DNA of 64,000 bases from Aeromicrobium yanjiei (GTDB lineage: Bacteria; Actinomycetota; Actinomycetes; Propionibacteriales; Nocardioidaceae). The translations under genes and the position numbers were made by a program. Under the pieces are notes generated by a model. It made no database searches. It saw only the letters and a program-made list of their open reading frames with translations, and was not told the origin of the DNA. Location: positions 992,001 to 1,056,000 of the forward strand of contig NZ_CP045737.1 of the NCBI RefSeq assembly GCF_009649075.1, read 5' to 3'. Shown piece by piece: positions 17,583-25,072 of the stretch (its first letter is position 1; every line of letters begins with the position of its first letter).

Positions 17583-18044
17583 ATGCCCAATCAGCAGCTG
17601 ATCGACGGCACGATCGACATCGACGCCAGCCCCGCCACGGTCTGGGCCGTGGTGTCCGACCTGCGTCGCATGGGGGAGCGCAGCCCGCAGTGCCGCCGCA
17701 TGTTCGTCCTCGGCAAGGAGATCGGTCTCGGCACCCGGACCTTCAACATCAACCGTCAGGGCTGGAAGCGCTGGCCCACGAACGCCAAGGTTGTCGCGTT
17801 CGAGCCCGAGCGCAAGATCGCGTTCCAGATCCTGGAGAACCGCACGATCTGGACGTTCGAGCTGGAGCCCACCGCGACGGGCACGCGCCTGACGGAGTCG
17901 CGCACGACGCCCCGTGGCGTGGCTGCGGTGTCGAACTTCGCGACCGACAAGATCCTGGGCGGGACGGACCGGTTCGAGGCTGATCTGAAGGACGGCATCC
18001 GGCACACGTTGGAGCAGGTCAAGGCCGCGGCGGAGGCCGCCTGA
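17583..18044 (+). CDS. SRPBCC family protein (first of tandem pair)
   Basis: A 153-residue START-like/polyketide-cyclase fold protein: GTIDIDASPATVWAVVSDL at residues 9-27 is the usual opening, and a long C-terminal helix closes the cavity. ATG 17583 follows a GAGGAG Shine-Dalgarno. It overlaps its neighbour by 1 nt (TGATG), and the two are clearly paralogous (PATVWAVVSDLRRMGERSP versus PAAVWTAVSDLRAMKDRSP). Members bind hydrophobic ligands; no enzymatic motif is evident. Confidence 0.85.
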   Translation: MPNQQLIDGTIDIDASPATVWAVVSDLRRMGERSPQCRRMFVLGKEIGLGTRTFNINRQGWKRWPTNAKVVAFEPERKIAFQILENRTIWTFELEPTATGTRLTESRTTPRGVAAVSNFATDKILGGTDRFEADLKDGIRHTLEQVKAAAEAA

Positions 18045-18514
18045 TGGGTCAACCGCCCCTCGAGGCGTCCATCGAGATCGCGGCCCCGCCCGCGGCCGTG
18101 TGGACCGCTGTGTCCGATCTCAGGGCCATGAAGGACCGGAGTCCCGAGCTCGTCAGGACCTGGTTGCTGGGCCGGCCCGGGCTGGGCTGCCGGGGCGTCC
18201 ACCTCAACCGGCGCAAGGTCGTCGTGTGGCCCACGTTCAGCCGCATCACCCGGTGGAAGGACCCGGCACGGGACTCCGGCCGCGGGGCGCTGGCGTTCCA
18301 CGTCATCCCCACCGACGTCGAGTGGTCGTACGAGCTGCAGCCCACGGACGGCGGGACGCTGGTGACCGAGCGGCGCTCGGCCATGCCCGCGCCCGGCCCG
18401 GTCGTCAGCGCGATGGCGCGGTTCCTGCTGGGCGGGGCCGATCACCACGACACCGAGCTCCTCGCCGGCATGCACCGCACCCTCGAGGCCCTCAAGTCAG
18501 ACCTCGAACGCTGA
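18044..18514 (+). CDS. SRPBCC family protein (second of tandem pair)
   Basis: A 156-residue paralogue of the preceding gene, co-translated with it. It keeps the opening ASIEIAAPPAAVWTAVSDL and the C-terminal helix. The stop codon TGA (18512-18514) is part of the first unit of a 21-bp repeat array, and three more in-frame TGAs follow at 21-nt intervals. Confidence 0.83.
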   Translation: MGQPPLEASIEIAAPPAAVWTAVSDLRAMKDRSPELVRTWLLGRPGLGCRGVHLNRRKVVVWPTFSRITRWKDPARDSGRGALAFHVIPTDVEWSYELQPTDGGTLVTERRSAMPAPGPVVSAMARFLLGGADHHDTELLAGMHRTLEALKSDLER

Positions 18515-18690
18515 GGGGAGCCCCCCGTCCGCTGAGGAGAGCCTCCGGTTCGCTGAGGGGAGCCTCCGGTTCGCTGAGGGGAGACTCCAACCCGCGCGCC
18601 GGCGGACGTAACCCGCGCGCCAGCGGACGGGAGGCGCGCGTCGGCGGACGCAACCCGCGCGTCGGCGGACGGGAGGCGCGCGTCAGCGGT
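18510..18690. repeat. 21-bp repeat array, inward-facing halves (locus 2)
   Basis: Four tandem 21-bp units begin at 18510, 18531, 18552 and 18573 with GCTGAGG and a GCCTCC core. About four and a half units in opposite orientation follow from 18594 to 18690, reading GCTGACG or GCCGACG plus GCGCCTCCCGTC from the minus strand. Both flanking convergent genes (SRPBCC plus, GntR minus) end inside the first unit they meet. On the plus side TGA recurs in frame at 18512, 18533, 18554 and 18575. The two halves could fold into an imperfect stem of more than 80 nt. Confidence 0.9.
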
Positions 18691-19420
18691 CGACGAGGGT
18701 GAGCTCGAAGGCGTAGAGGTCGGGGCGGTACGCGTGCCGGCCGTACTCGACCGCGCGCCCGGCGTTGTCGTACGCGGTGCGCTGCATCGTGAGCAGGGGC
18801 GCACCCTTGCGCTCGCGCAGCAGGCGTCCCTCGTCTACCGTCGCACCGCGCGCGCCGATCCGCTGGCGGGCCACCCGCATCACGATGCCTGAGTCGCGCA
18901 GGTACGCGTACAGCCCGGTCTCGGCCAGGTCGACCTGCTCGAGGTCGACGACGTCGATGGGGATGAAGTTGTGCATGAGGGCCAGCGGCTCCTTGTCGAC
19001 GAACCGCAGCCGCTCCAGCGACCACACGTCCGCGCCCTTGCTGAGCTGCAGCTCGCGCGCGACGTCCTCGTCGGCGGGGACCCTGCCAATCGCGATGACC
19101 TCGGTGCGCGGCTTCTGGCCCGCCGCGCTGAGGTCGTCGTGCAGGCTGGTCAGCTCGACCGAGCGGCGGATCTTGCCGTGGACGACCTGGGTGCCGACAC
19201 CGCGCTTGCGCACGAGCATGCCCTTGTCGACGAGGACCTGGATCGCCTGTCGCATCGTGGGTCGGGACAGGCCAAGGTCGGCCGCGAGCGAGATCTCGTT
19301 GTCGATGCGCTCGCCCGGCGCGATGGTGCCGTCGAGTATCGCCTTCTCGAACTGCTCGGCCACCTGGAAGTACAGCGGGACGGGGCTGGAACGATCGAGG
19401 GTGAAGCGAGGGCCGGCCAT
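18683..19420 (-). CDS. GntR/HutC-type repressor, probable inositol regulator
   Basis: A 245-residue protein with a GntR winged helix (about residues 10-70, including IDNEISLAADLGLSRPTMRQAIQVL) and a UTRA ligand-binding domain (about 90-235). It is divergent from the iol operon, and the shared intergenic region carries two TGTC-type palindromes, so it most likely represses that operon and itself. ATG 19420 gives the conserved N-terminus; an upstream in-frame ATG at 19456 would lie inside operator 1. No clear Shine-Dalgarno precedes either start. Confidence 0.9.
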   Translation of the reverse strand: MAGPRFTLDRSSPVPLYFQVAEQFEKAILDGTIAPGERIDNEISLAADLGLSRPTMRQAIQVLVDKGMLVRKRGVGTQVVHGKIRRSVELTSLHDDLSAAGQKPRTEVIAIGRVPADEDVARELQLSKGADVWSLERLRFVDKEPLALMHNFIPIDVVDLEQVDLAETGLYAYLRDSGIVMRVARQRIGARGATVDEGRLLRERKGAPLLTMQRTAYDNAGRAVEYGRHAYRPDLYAFELTLVDR

Positions 19421-19453
19421 GCACGCAAATGTATCGCCAACCGAGGCCATGTC

Positions 19454-19471
19454 CATATGTCATGACATATG
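19454..19471. promoter_or_regulatory. Operator 1 of the iol regulator
   Basis: A perfect 18-bp palindrome, CATATGTCATGACATATG. Its core TGTCATGACA fits the KGWCHTRACA motif I recall for the GntR-type IolR of Corynebacterium glutamicum. TTGACA at 19473-19478 lies immediately beyond, so a bound repressor would touch a -35 element. Confidence 0.75.
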
Positions 19472-19515
19472 CTTGACAGCCCCGTGTGCCGTGGGACACA
19501 CTCCTTCGTATCGAC

Positions 19516-19529
19516 TTTGTCACGACAAA
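19516..19529. promoter_or_regulatory. Operator 2 of the iol regulator
   Basis: TTTGTCACGACAAA is a second, near-perfect palindrome sharing TGTC-n2-GACA with operator 1. It lies 18 nt upstream of the iolE GTG. The 62-nt centre-to-centre spacing is about six helical turns, which would suit cooperative binding or looping. Confidence 0.7.
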
Positions 19530-19547
19530 TAGAAATCCGAGGAACCT

Positions 19548-20447
19548 GTGTCGACGACCCTTGACCCCCAGGGCCTGACCCCCGTACGCATCGCCGGTGC
19601 GCCGATCTCGTGGGGCGTGTGCGAAGTGCCCGACTGGGGCTACCAGATGCCCGCCGAGCGGGTCCTGACCGAGATGCAGTCCCTCGGGCTGAGCGCGACC
19701 GAGTTCGGTCCCGACGGCTTCCTGCCCGAGGACCCGCAGGAGAAGGCGGAGTTCCTGGCCAGCTACGGGATGCACGCGGTCGGCGGCTTCCTGCCGATCC
19801 TCCTGCACGATCCCGCGCACGACCCCATGCCCGAGGTCGACGCGTACATCGACGCCTGCCTGGCCGCCCGCGCCGGCGTGGTCGTGCTCGCCGCGTCGAC
19901 AGGAGTCGAGGGCTACGACGCCCGGCCGGTCCTCGACGAGCTGCAGTGGAAGACGCTGCTGACCAACCTCGACCGCATCGCCGCCCACGCGCTCGAGCGC
20001 GGCGTCGTCGCGGCGATCCACCCCCACATCGGCACGGTCGTCGAGGACGCCGGCGAGGTCCAGCGCGTCCTGGACGGCTCGCGCATCGGCCTGTGCATCG
20101 ACACCGGCCACCTGGCCGCGGCAGGCGCCGACCCCGTCGCGATCACGCTGGCCAATCTCTCCCGCGTCAAGCACGTGCACCTCAAGGACGTCGACGCCGC
20201 AGCCGCCGCGCGGGTCGTGTCGGGCGAGGTCGCGTTCGCGGACGCCGTCGCCGCCGGCATGTGGCGGGTCCTCGGCCAGGGCGACGTCGACATCAGCGCG
20301 ATGATCGCCGCCCTGCGCACGCACGGCTACGACGGCTGGTACGTGCTGGAGCAGGACGTGATGTTCAAGAACGGTGCCCCCGAGGGTGAGGGGCCCGTCG
20401 CGGACGTCCGCTCGTGCCTGGACTTCGTGAGGGCGGCTCTCGCATGA
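19548..20447 (+). CDS. iolE: Inosose dehydratase-like sugar isomerase
   Basis: A 299-residue TIM-barrel protein of the AP endonuclease-2/IolE family. It has RIAGAPISWGVCEVPDWGYQM at the N-terminus, typical of IolE, and metal-ligand segments IHPHIGT, CIDTGHLA, HLKDV and LEQDVM. The reaction expected is dehydration of 2-keto-myo-inositol (scyllo-inosose). GTG 19548 is preceded by GAGGAA. It is the first gene of an operon in which consecutive genes overlap by ATGA (iolE-iolC-aldolase-iolB-iolD-mmsA). Confidence 0.88.
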   Translation: MSTTLDPQGLTPVRIAGAPISWGVCEVPDWGYQMPAERVLTEMQSLGLSATEFGPDGFLPEDPQEKAEFLASYGMHAVGGFLPILLHDPAHDPMPEVDAYIDACLAARAGVVVLAASTGVEGYDARPVLDELQWKTLLTNLDRIAAHALERGVVAAIHPHIGTVVEDAGEVQRVLDGSRIGLCIDTGHLAAAGADPVAITLANLSRVKHVHLKDVDAAAAARVVSGEVAFADAVAAGMWRVLGQGDVDISAMIAALRTHGYDGWYVLEQDVMFKNGAPEGEGPVADVRSCLDFVRAALA

Positions 20448-21394
20448 GCGCCCACGAGCTCATCGCGATGGGACGCGTCGGCGTCGACATCTATCCCGAG
20501 CAGATCGGTGTCGGCCTCGAGGACGTCACGTCGTTCGGCAAGTTCCTCGGCGGCAGCGCGACCAACGTGGCGGTCGCCGCGGCACGCCTCGGCCACCGCT
20601 CCGCGATCGTGACCCGCACGGGCGACGACCCGTTCGGCCGCTTCATCCACGCCGAGCTGGTCAAGTTCGGCGTCGACGACCAGTACGTCACGCCGGTCGA
20701 GGGGCTGCCGACCCCGGTCGTGTTCTGCGAGATCTTCCCGCCGGACGACTTCCCGCTCTACTTCTACCGTGAGCCGAAGGCGCCCGACCTGGAGATCTCG
20801 GTGGACGAGCTGGACTTCGACGCGATCCGCGCCGCGGACGTCTTCTGGGCGACGGTCACGGGCCTGTCGCAGGAGCCCAGCCGGGAGGCCACCCTCGCAG
20901 CGCTCGAGGCTCGCGGCAAGAATGGGATCACCGTGCTCGACCTCGACTACCGCCCCATGTTCTGGGACTCCGCCGCCTCGGCCACCGCCCAGGTGCAGGC
21001 GGCACTTCCGCACGTCACGGTGGCCGTCGGCAACCGTGAGGAGTGCGAGGTCGCCGTGGGGGAGACCGATCCGCAGGCCGCCGCCAAGGCGCTGCGTGGC
21101 CTCGGCATCGAGCTCGCGATCGTCAAGCAGGGCCCGGCCGGTGTGCTCGGCGTCCGTGGTGAGGAGTCCGTCGTGGTCCCGCCCGTCGCTGTGGACGTCG
21201 TCAACGGCCTCGGCGCGGGCGACGCATTCGGCGGCTCGCTGGTCCACGGCCTGCTCAACGGATGGGACCTGGACCGCATGCTCTCGTTCTCCAACGCGGC
21301 CGGGGCGTACGTCGCCGGCCAGCTGTCGTGCGCCGACGCGATGCCCACCGTCGACCAGGTCGACACCGTTCTCGCCCAAGGAAGGGTCCGATGA
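20444..21394 (+). CDS. iolC: 5-dehydro-2-deoxygluconokinase
   Basis: A 316-residue PfkB/ribokinase-family kinase with FLGGSATNVAVAAARLG (residues 35-51) and the C-terminal GLGAGDAFGGSLVHG, whose Asp is the catalytic base. In the inositol pathway it phosphorylates 5-dehydro-2-deoxy-D-gluconate. The ATG at 20444 overlaps the iolE stop. It lacks the C-terminal DUF2090 domain found in some IolC proteins; the separate aldolase gene downstream probably supplies that function. Confidence 0.9.
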   Translation: MSAHELIAMGRVGVDIYPEQIGVGLEDVTSFGKFLGGSATNVAVAAARLGHRSAIVTRTGDDPFGRFIHAELVKFGVDDQYVTPVEGLPTPVVFCEIFPPDDFPLYFYREPKAPDLEISVDELDFDAIRAADVFWATVTGLSQEPSREATLAALEARGKNGITVLDLDYRPMFWDSAASATAQVQAALPHVTVAVGNREECEVAVGETDPQAAAKALRGLGIELAIVKQGPAGVLGVRGEESVVVPPVAVDVVNGLGAGDAFGGSLVHGLLNGWDLDRMLSFSNAAGAYVAGQLSCADAMPTVDQVDTVLAQGRVR

Positions 21395-22284
21395 CCGCCG
21401 TCACCGCCCAGGACATCGCGGGGCTCGTCACGATCCGTGCCGAGCACCCCGAGCGTGTCGCCGAGATGGCCGCCGCGCGCACCCAGCCGGCCGGACTCGT
21501 CGGCAGCACCGGACGGCTGCTGCTCGTCGCGGCCGACCACCCTGCTCGCGGCGCACTGCGCGCCGGCGACGACCCGCTCGCGATGGGTGATCGGGCCGAG
21601 CTGCTGAGCCGCATGGTCCGCGCCCTCGACCGGCCCGGCGTCGACGGGGTCCTCGGCACGGCGGACGTCGTGGAGGACCTGCTCCTGCTCGGCGCGCTCG
21701 ACGGCAAGGTCGTGATCGGCTCGATGAACCGCGGGGGCCTCGCCGGGACGACCTTCGAGATCGACGACCGCTTCACGGGGTACGACGCCCGGTCGATCGC
21801 GTCGGCGGGCTACCAGGGCGGCAAGATGCTGTTCCGCATCGACCCGGACGATCCCGCGACCCCCGCGACGATGCAGGCCTGCGCGCAGGCCGTCGCCGAG
21901 CTCGCCGAGCACCGCGTGATGGCGATGGTCGAGCCGTTCATCTCGGGGCGCGACGAGTCCGGCCGCATGCGCAACGACCTGTCCACCGAGTCGGTCATCC
22001 GCTCGGCGACCGTCGCGGCGGGTCTCGCGCCCACCTCGGCGTACACCTGGCTGAAGCTCCCGGTCGTCGAGGACATGGAGGCGGTCCTCGCCGCGTCCAC
22101 CCTCCCGGTGGTGCTGCTGGGCGGCGAGGTCTCCAGCGACCAGGACGCCCAGTTCGCGACCTGGTCCAAGGCGCTCGCGAGCCCGGCCGTCCGCGGCATG
22201 GTCGTGGGCCGGTCCCTGCTCTTCCCGCCCGGCGGCAACGTCGAGGACGCCGTGGACGCCACCGTGGAGATGATGACGGCATGA
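21391..22284 (+). CDS. Cgl0158-like (beta/alpha)8-barrel aldolase
   Basis: A 297-residue class I aldolase-like barrel (LLLVAADHPARGAL near residue 44, GKMLFRID, MVEPFISGRD, TWLKLPVV with a candidate Schiff-base lysine, VVLLGGEVSS). Position between iolC and iolB suggests it cleaves 5-dehydro-2-deoxygluconate 6-phosphate to DHAP and malonate semialdehyde, the role of IolJ in Bacillus, which is otherwise missing here. That role is inferred from pathway completeness. It overlaps both neighbours by 4 nt. Confidence 0.85.
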   Translation: MTAVTAQDIAGLVTIRAEHPERVAEMAAARTQPAGLVGSTGRLLLVAADHPARGALRAGDDPLAMGDRAELLSRMVRALDRPGVDGVLGTADVVEDLLLLGALDGKVVIGSMNRGGLAGTTFEIDDRFTGYDARSIASAGYQGGKMLFRIDPDDPATPATMQACAQAVAELAEHRVMAMVEPFISGRDESGRMRNDLSTESVIRSATVAAGLAPTSAYTWLKLPVVEDMEAVLAASTLPVVLLGGEVSSDQDAQFATWSKALASPAVRGMVVGRSLLFPPGGNVEDAVDATVEMMTA

Positions 22285-23150
22285 GCCTGGTGCTGCGAGC
22301 GGGCGAGGCGGCCACCGGGCCGTACGCCCTCGAGGTCACGCCCGAGTCCGCGGGCTGGGAGCACAGCGGCCTGAGGATCCTGGTGCTGGCCCCCGGCCAG
22401 TCGGAGCAGATCGAGACCGGCGACTCCGAGCACATGGTGCTGTCGCTCGGCGGCGCGGCCGAGCTGACGGTCGACGGCGAGTCGTTCACGCTGCTCGGGC
22501 GCACCGGCGTGTTCGACGGCCCGAGCGATGTCGTCTACGCCCCGCGGGACGCCCACGTGAGCATCTCGTCCGCCGCCGGTGGACGCTTCGCGCTGGCCTC
22601 GGCCCGCTGCGGCAACCGCCTCGCCCCGGCGTACCTCCCAGCGGGCGACGTGCCGGTCGAGATGCGCGGCGCGGGCCAGGCGAGCCGCCAGGTCAACAAC
22701 TTCGGCGTCCCGGGCGTGCTCGAGGCGGACCGCCTCATCGCGTGCGAGGTGCTGACCCCCGGCGGCAACTGGTCGTCCTACCCGCCGCACAAGCACGACC
22801 AGGAGCGTGACGGCGAGACCCGGCTCGAGGAGATCTACTACTTCGAGGTCGCGGACGGCCCGGCCGGTCCGGGCATCGGCTTCCAGCGGGTCTACGGCCA
22901 CGCCGACGCCGACATCGACATCTCCGCGGAGGTGCGCAGCGGTGACGCCGTCCTCATCCCGCACGGCTGGCACGGCCCGTCGATGGCCGCCCCCGGCTAC
23001 GACCTGTACTACCTCAACGTCATGGCCGGTCCCGGCGAGGAACGGGCCTGGCTGATCTGTGACGATCCGGCACACGCATGGGTCCGTGACACCTGGGCCG
23101 ACCAGGCCGTCGACCCCCGCCTCCCGTTCGGGAAGGAAGAGCACTCATGA
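22281..23150 (+). CDS. iolB: 5-deoxy-glucuronate isomerase
   Basis: A 289-residue bicupin with LTPGGNWSSYPPHKHD (residues 155-170) and EEIYYFEV, which supply the metal ligands, plus LIPHGWHGPSMAAPGYDLYYLNVMAG at the C-terminus. It converts 5-deoxy-D-glucuronate into 5-dehydro-2-deoxy-D-gluconate. It is coupled to the aldolase gene and to iolD by 4-nt overlaps. Confidence 0.95.
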   Translation: MSLVLRAGEAATGPYALEVTPESAGWEHSGLRILVLAPGQSEQIETGDSEHMVLSLGGAAELTVDGESFTLLGRTGVFDGPSDVVYAPRDAHVSISSAAGGRFALASARCGNRLAPAYLPAGDVPVEMRGAGQASRQVNNFGVPGVLEADRLIACEVLTPGGNWSSYPPHKHDQERDGETRLEEIYYFEVADGPAGPGIGFQRVYGHADADIDISAEVRSGDAVLIPHGWHGPSMAAPGYDLYYLNVMAGPGEERAWLICDDPAHAWVRDTWADQAVDPRLPFGKEEHS

Positions 23151-25072
23151 CCACCTTGACCGTCGCACAGGCGACCGTCCGCTTCCTCGAGGCCCAGTAC
23201 ACCTCGCGCGACGGAGTCGAGCAGCCGTTCTTCGCGGGGTGCTGGGGCATCTTCGGCCACGGCAACGTCGCAGGCGTGGGCCAGGCGCTGCTCGAGCGCG
23301 AGCAGTCCGGCGACCCCTCGCACCTGCGCTTCTTCCACGGCCGCAACGAGCAGGCCATGGTGCACGCCGCGGTGGCGTACGCCCGCCAGCGCGACCGGCT
23401 CGCGGCCATGGCGGTCACGGCGTCGGTCGGTCCCGGCGCGACCAACATGGTCACCGGCGCGGCCCTGGCCACGATCAACCGGCTCCCGGTGCTGCTGCTG
23501 CCCGGCGACACGTTCGCGACGCGCGTCGCGAGCCCCGTCCTGCAGGAGCTGGAGAACACCCAGCAGGGCGATCTGTCGGTCAACGACGTGTTCCGCCCCG
23601 TGTCGGTGCACTTCGACCGGGTCGACCGTCCCGAGCAGCTGGCGTCGGCCCTGCTGCACGCGACCCGCATCCTCACCGACCCGGCCGAGACCGGCGCCGT
23701 GACGCTCGCACTGCCGCAGGACGTGCAGGCCGAGGCGTACGACTTCCCGGACGAGCTGTTCGCCAAGCGGGTCTGGCACGTCGCCCGCCCCGTGCCGGAG
23801 CCCTCCGCGCTCGCCCGCGCCGTCGCCGCGATCCGGTCGGCCCGCAGGCCGCTGGTCGTCGCAGGCGGCGGCGTCACGTACTCGCAGGCCAACGACGCGC
23901 TGCGCACATTCGTCGAGGCGACCGGAATCCCGGTCGGGGAGTCGCAGGCCGGCAAGGGCGCGCTGCCGTACGACCACCCGCAGTCGGTGGGCGCGATCGG
24001 CTCGACCGGCACGACCGCGGCCAATGCGCTGGCGGAGGACGCGGACGTCGTGATCGGCGTCGGCACCCGGTTCAGCGACTTCACGACGGCCTCCCGCACG
24101 GTCTTCCAGGGCGACGGCGTCACGTTCGTCAACCTCAACGTGTCGGCGTTCGACACGCACAAGCACTCCGCGGTCAGCCTCGTCGCCGACGCGCGAGAGG
24201 GGCTCACGGCGCTGACCGCGGCCCTCGAGGGCTGGACCGCCGATCCCGCGCACACCGCCCGCGCCACCGAGCTGGCCCGGGAGTGGGACGCGATCGTCCA
24301 GCGCGCGTACGACGGCGAGGGCGCCCCGCAGGTCGCGGACGGGCTCGCGATCCAGTCGCAGGTCATCGGCGCGGTCAACGAACTGTCCGATCCGCGCGAC
24401 GTGGTGGTGTGCGCGGCCGGCTCGATGCCCGGCGACCTGCACAAGCTGTGGCGCACACGCGACCGCAAGGGCTATCACGTCGAGTACGGCTTCTCCTGCA
24501 TGGGATATGAGATCGCCGGCGGCCTCGGCGTCAAGATGGCCGCGCTCGACACGGACGACGCGCGCGACGTGTTCGTCATGGTCGGAGACGGTTCGTACCT
24601 CATGATGAACACCGAGCTGGTCACGGCCGTGGCCGAGGGAGTCAAGGTGATCGTGGTGCTGGTGCAGAACCACGGCTACGCCTCGATCGGGGCGCTGTCG
24701 CAGTCGCTCGGCTCGCAGCGCTTCGGCACCGCGTACCGCTACCGCACCGACACCGGCCTCGACGGCGACAAGCTGCCGGTCGACCTCGCGGCGAACGCCG
24801 CGAGCCTCGGCGCCGACGTGCTGTCGGCCTCCGGCATCGAGGACTTCCGCGCCGCGGTGCTGAAGGCCAAGGAGTCGACTCGCACGACGGTCATCCACGT
24901 CGAGACCGACCCGCTGGTCCCCGCCCCCGACAGCCCCGCGTGGTGGGACGTCCCGGTCGCCGAGGTGTCGGCGCTCGACTCGACCCGCGAGGCCCGTCGG
25001 ACGTACGACGAGCACAAGACCCGCCAGCGTCCCTTCCTGACGCCGGCCTCCGAGACGAAGGATCGATCATGA
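23147..25072 (+). CDS. iolD: 3D-(3,5/4)-trihydroxycyclohexane-1,2-dione acylhydrolase
   Basis: A 641-residue thiamine-diphosphate enzyme with the three-domain acetolactate-synthase architecture: HGRNEQAMVHAAVAYAR (cofactor-activating Glu about residue 65), a central Rossmann-like domain with RPLVVAGGGV, and a C-terminal GDGSYLMMNTELVTA with the GDG...N ThDP/Mg motif. It opens the inositol-derived ring to give 5-deoxy-glucuronate. The ATG overlaps the iolB stop. Confidence 0.95.
   Translation: MTTLTVAQATVRFLEAQYTSRDGVEQPFFAGCWGIFGHGNVAGVGQALLEREQSGDPSHLRFFHGRNEQAMVHAAVAYARQRDRLAAMAVTASVGPGATNMVTGAALATINRLPVLLLPGDTFATRVASPVLQELENTQQGDLSVNDVFRPVSVHFDRVDRPEQLASALLHATRILTDPAETGAVTLALPQDVQAEAYDFPDELFAKRVWHVARPVPEPSALARAVAAIRSARRPLVVAGGGVTYSQANDALRTFVEATGIPVGESQAGKGALPYDHPQSVGAIGSTGTTAANALAEDADVVIGVGTRFSDFTTASRTVFQGDGVTFVNLNVSAFDTHKHSAVSLVADAREGLTALTAALEGWTADPAHTARATELAREWDAIVQRAYDGEGAPQVADGLAIQSQVIGAVNELSDPRDVVVCAAGSMPGDLHKLWRTRDRKGYHVEYGFSCMGYEIAGGLGVKMAALDTDDARDVFVMVGDGSYLMMNTELVTAVAEGVKVIVVLVQNHGYASIGALSQSLGSQRFGTAYRYRTDTGLDGDKLPVDLAANAASLGADVLSASGIEDFRAAVLKAKESTRTTVIHVETDPLVPAPDSPAWWDVPVAEVSALDSTREARRTYDEHKTRQRPFLTPASETKDRS

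Noticed and set aside
18510-18690. CRISPR array
   Set aside because: The units are directly contiguous 21-mers with no unique spacers, switch orientation in the middle, and no cas gene is nearby.
18510-18702. Coding sequence extending through the 21-bp repeats (Ser/Gly/Arg-rich repeats in several frames)
   Set aside because: The frames exist only because the period is a multiple of three; the real flanking genes end at TGA inside the repeat and no initiation signal is present.
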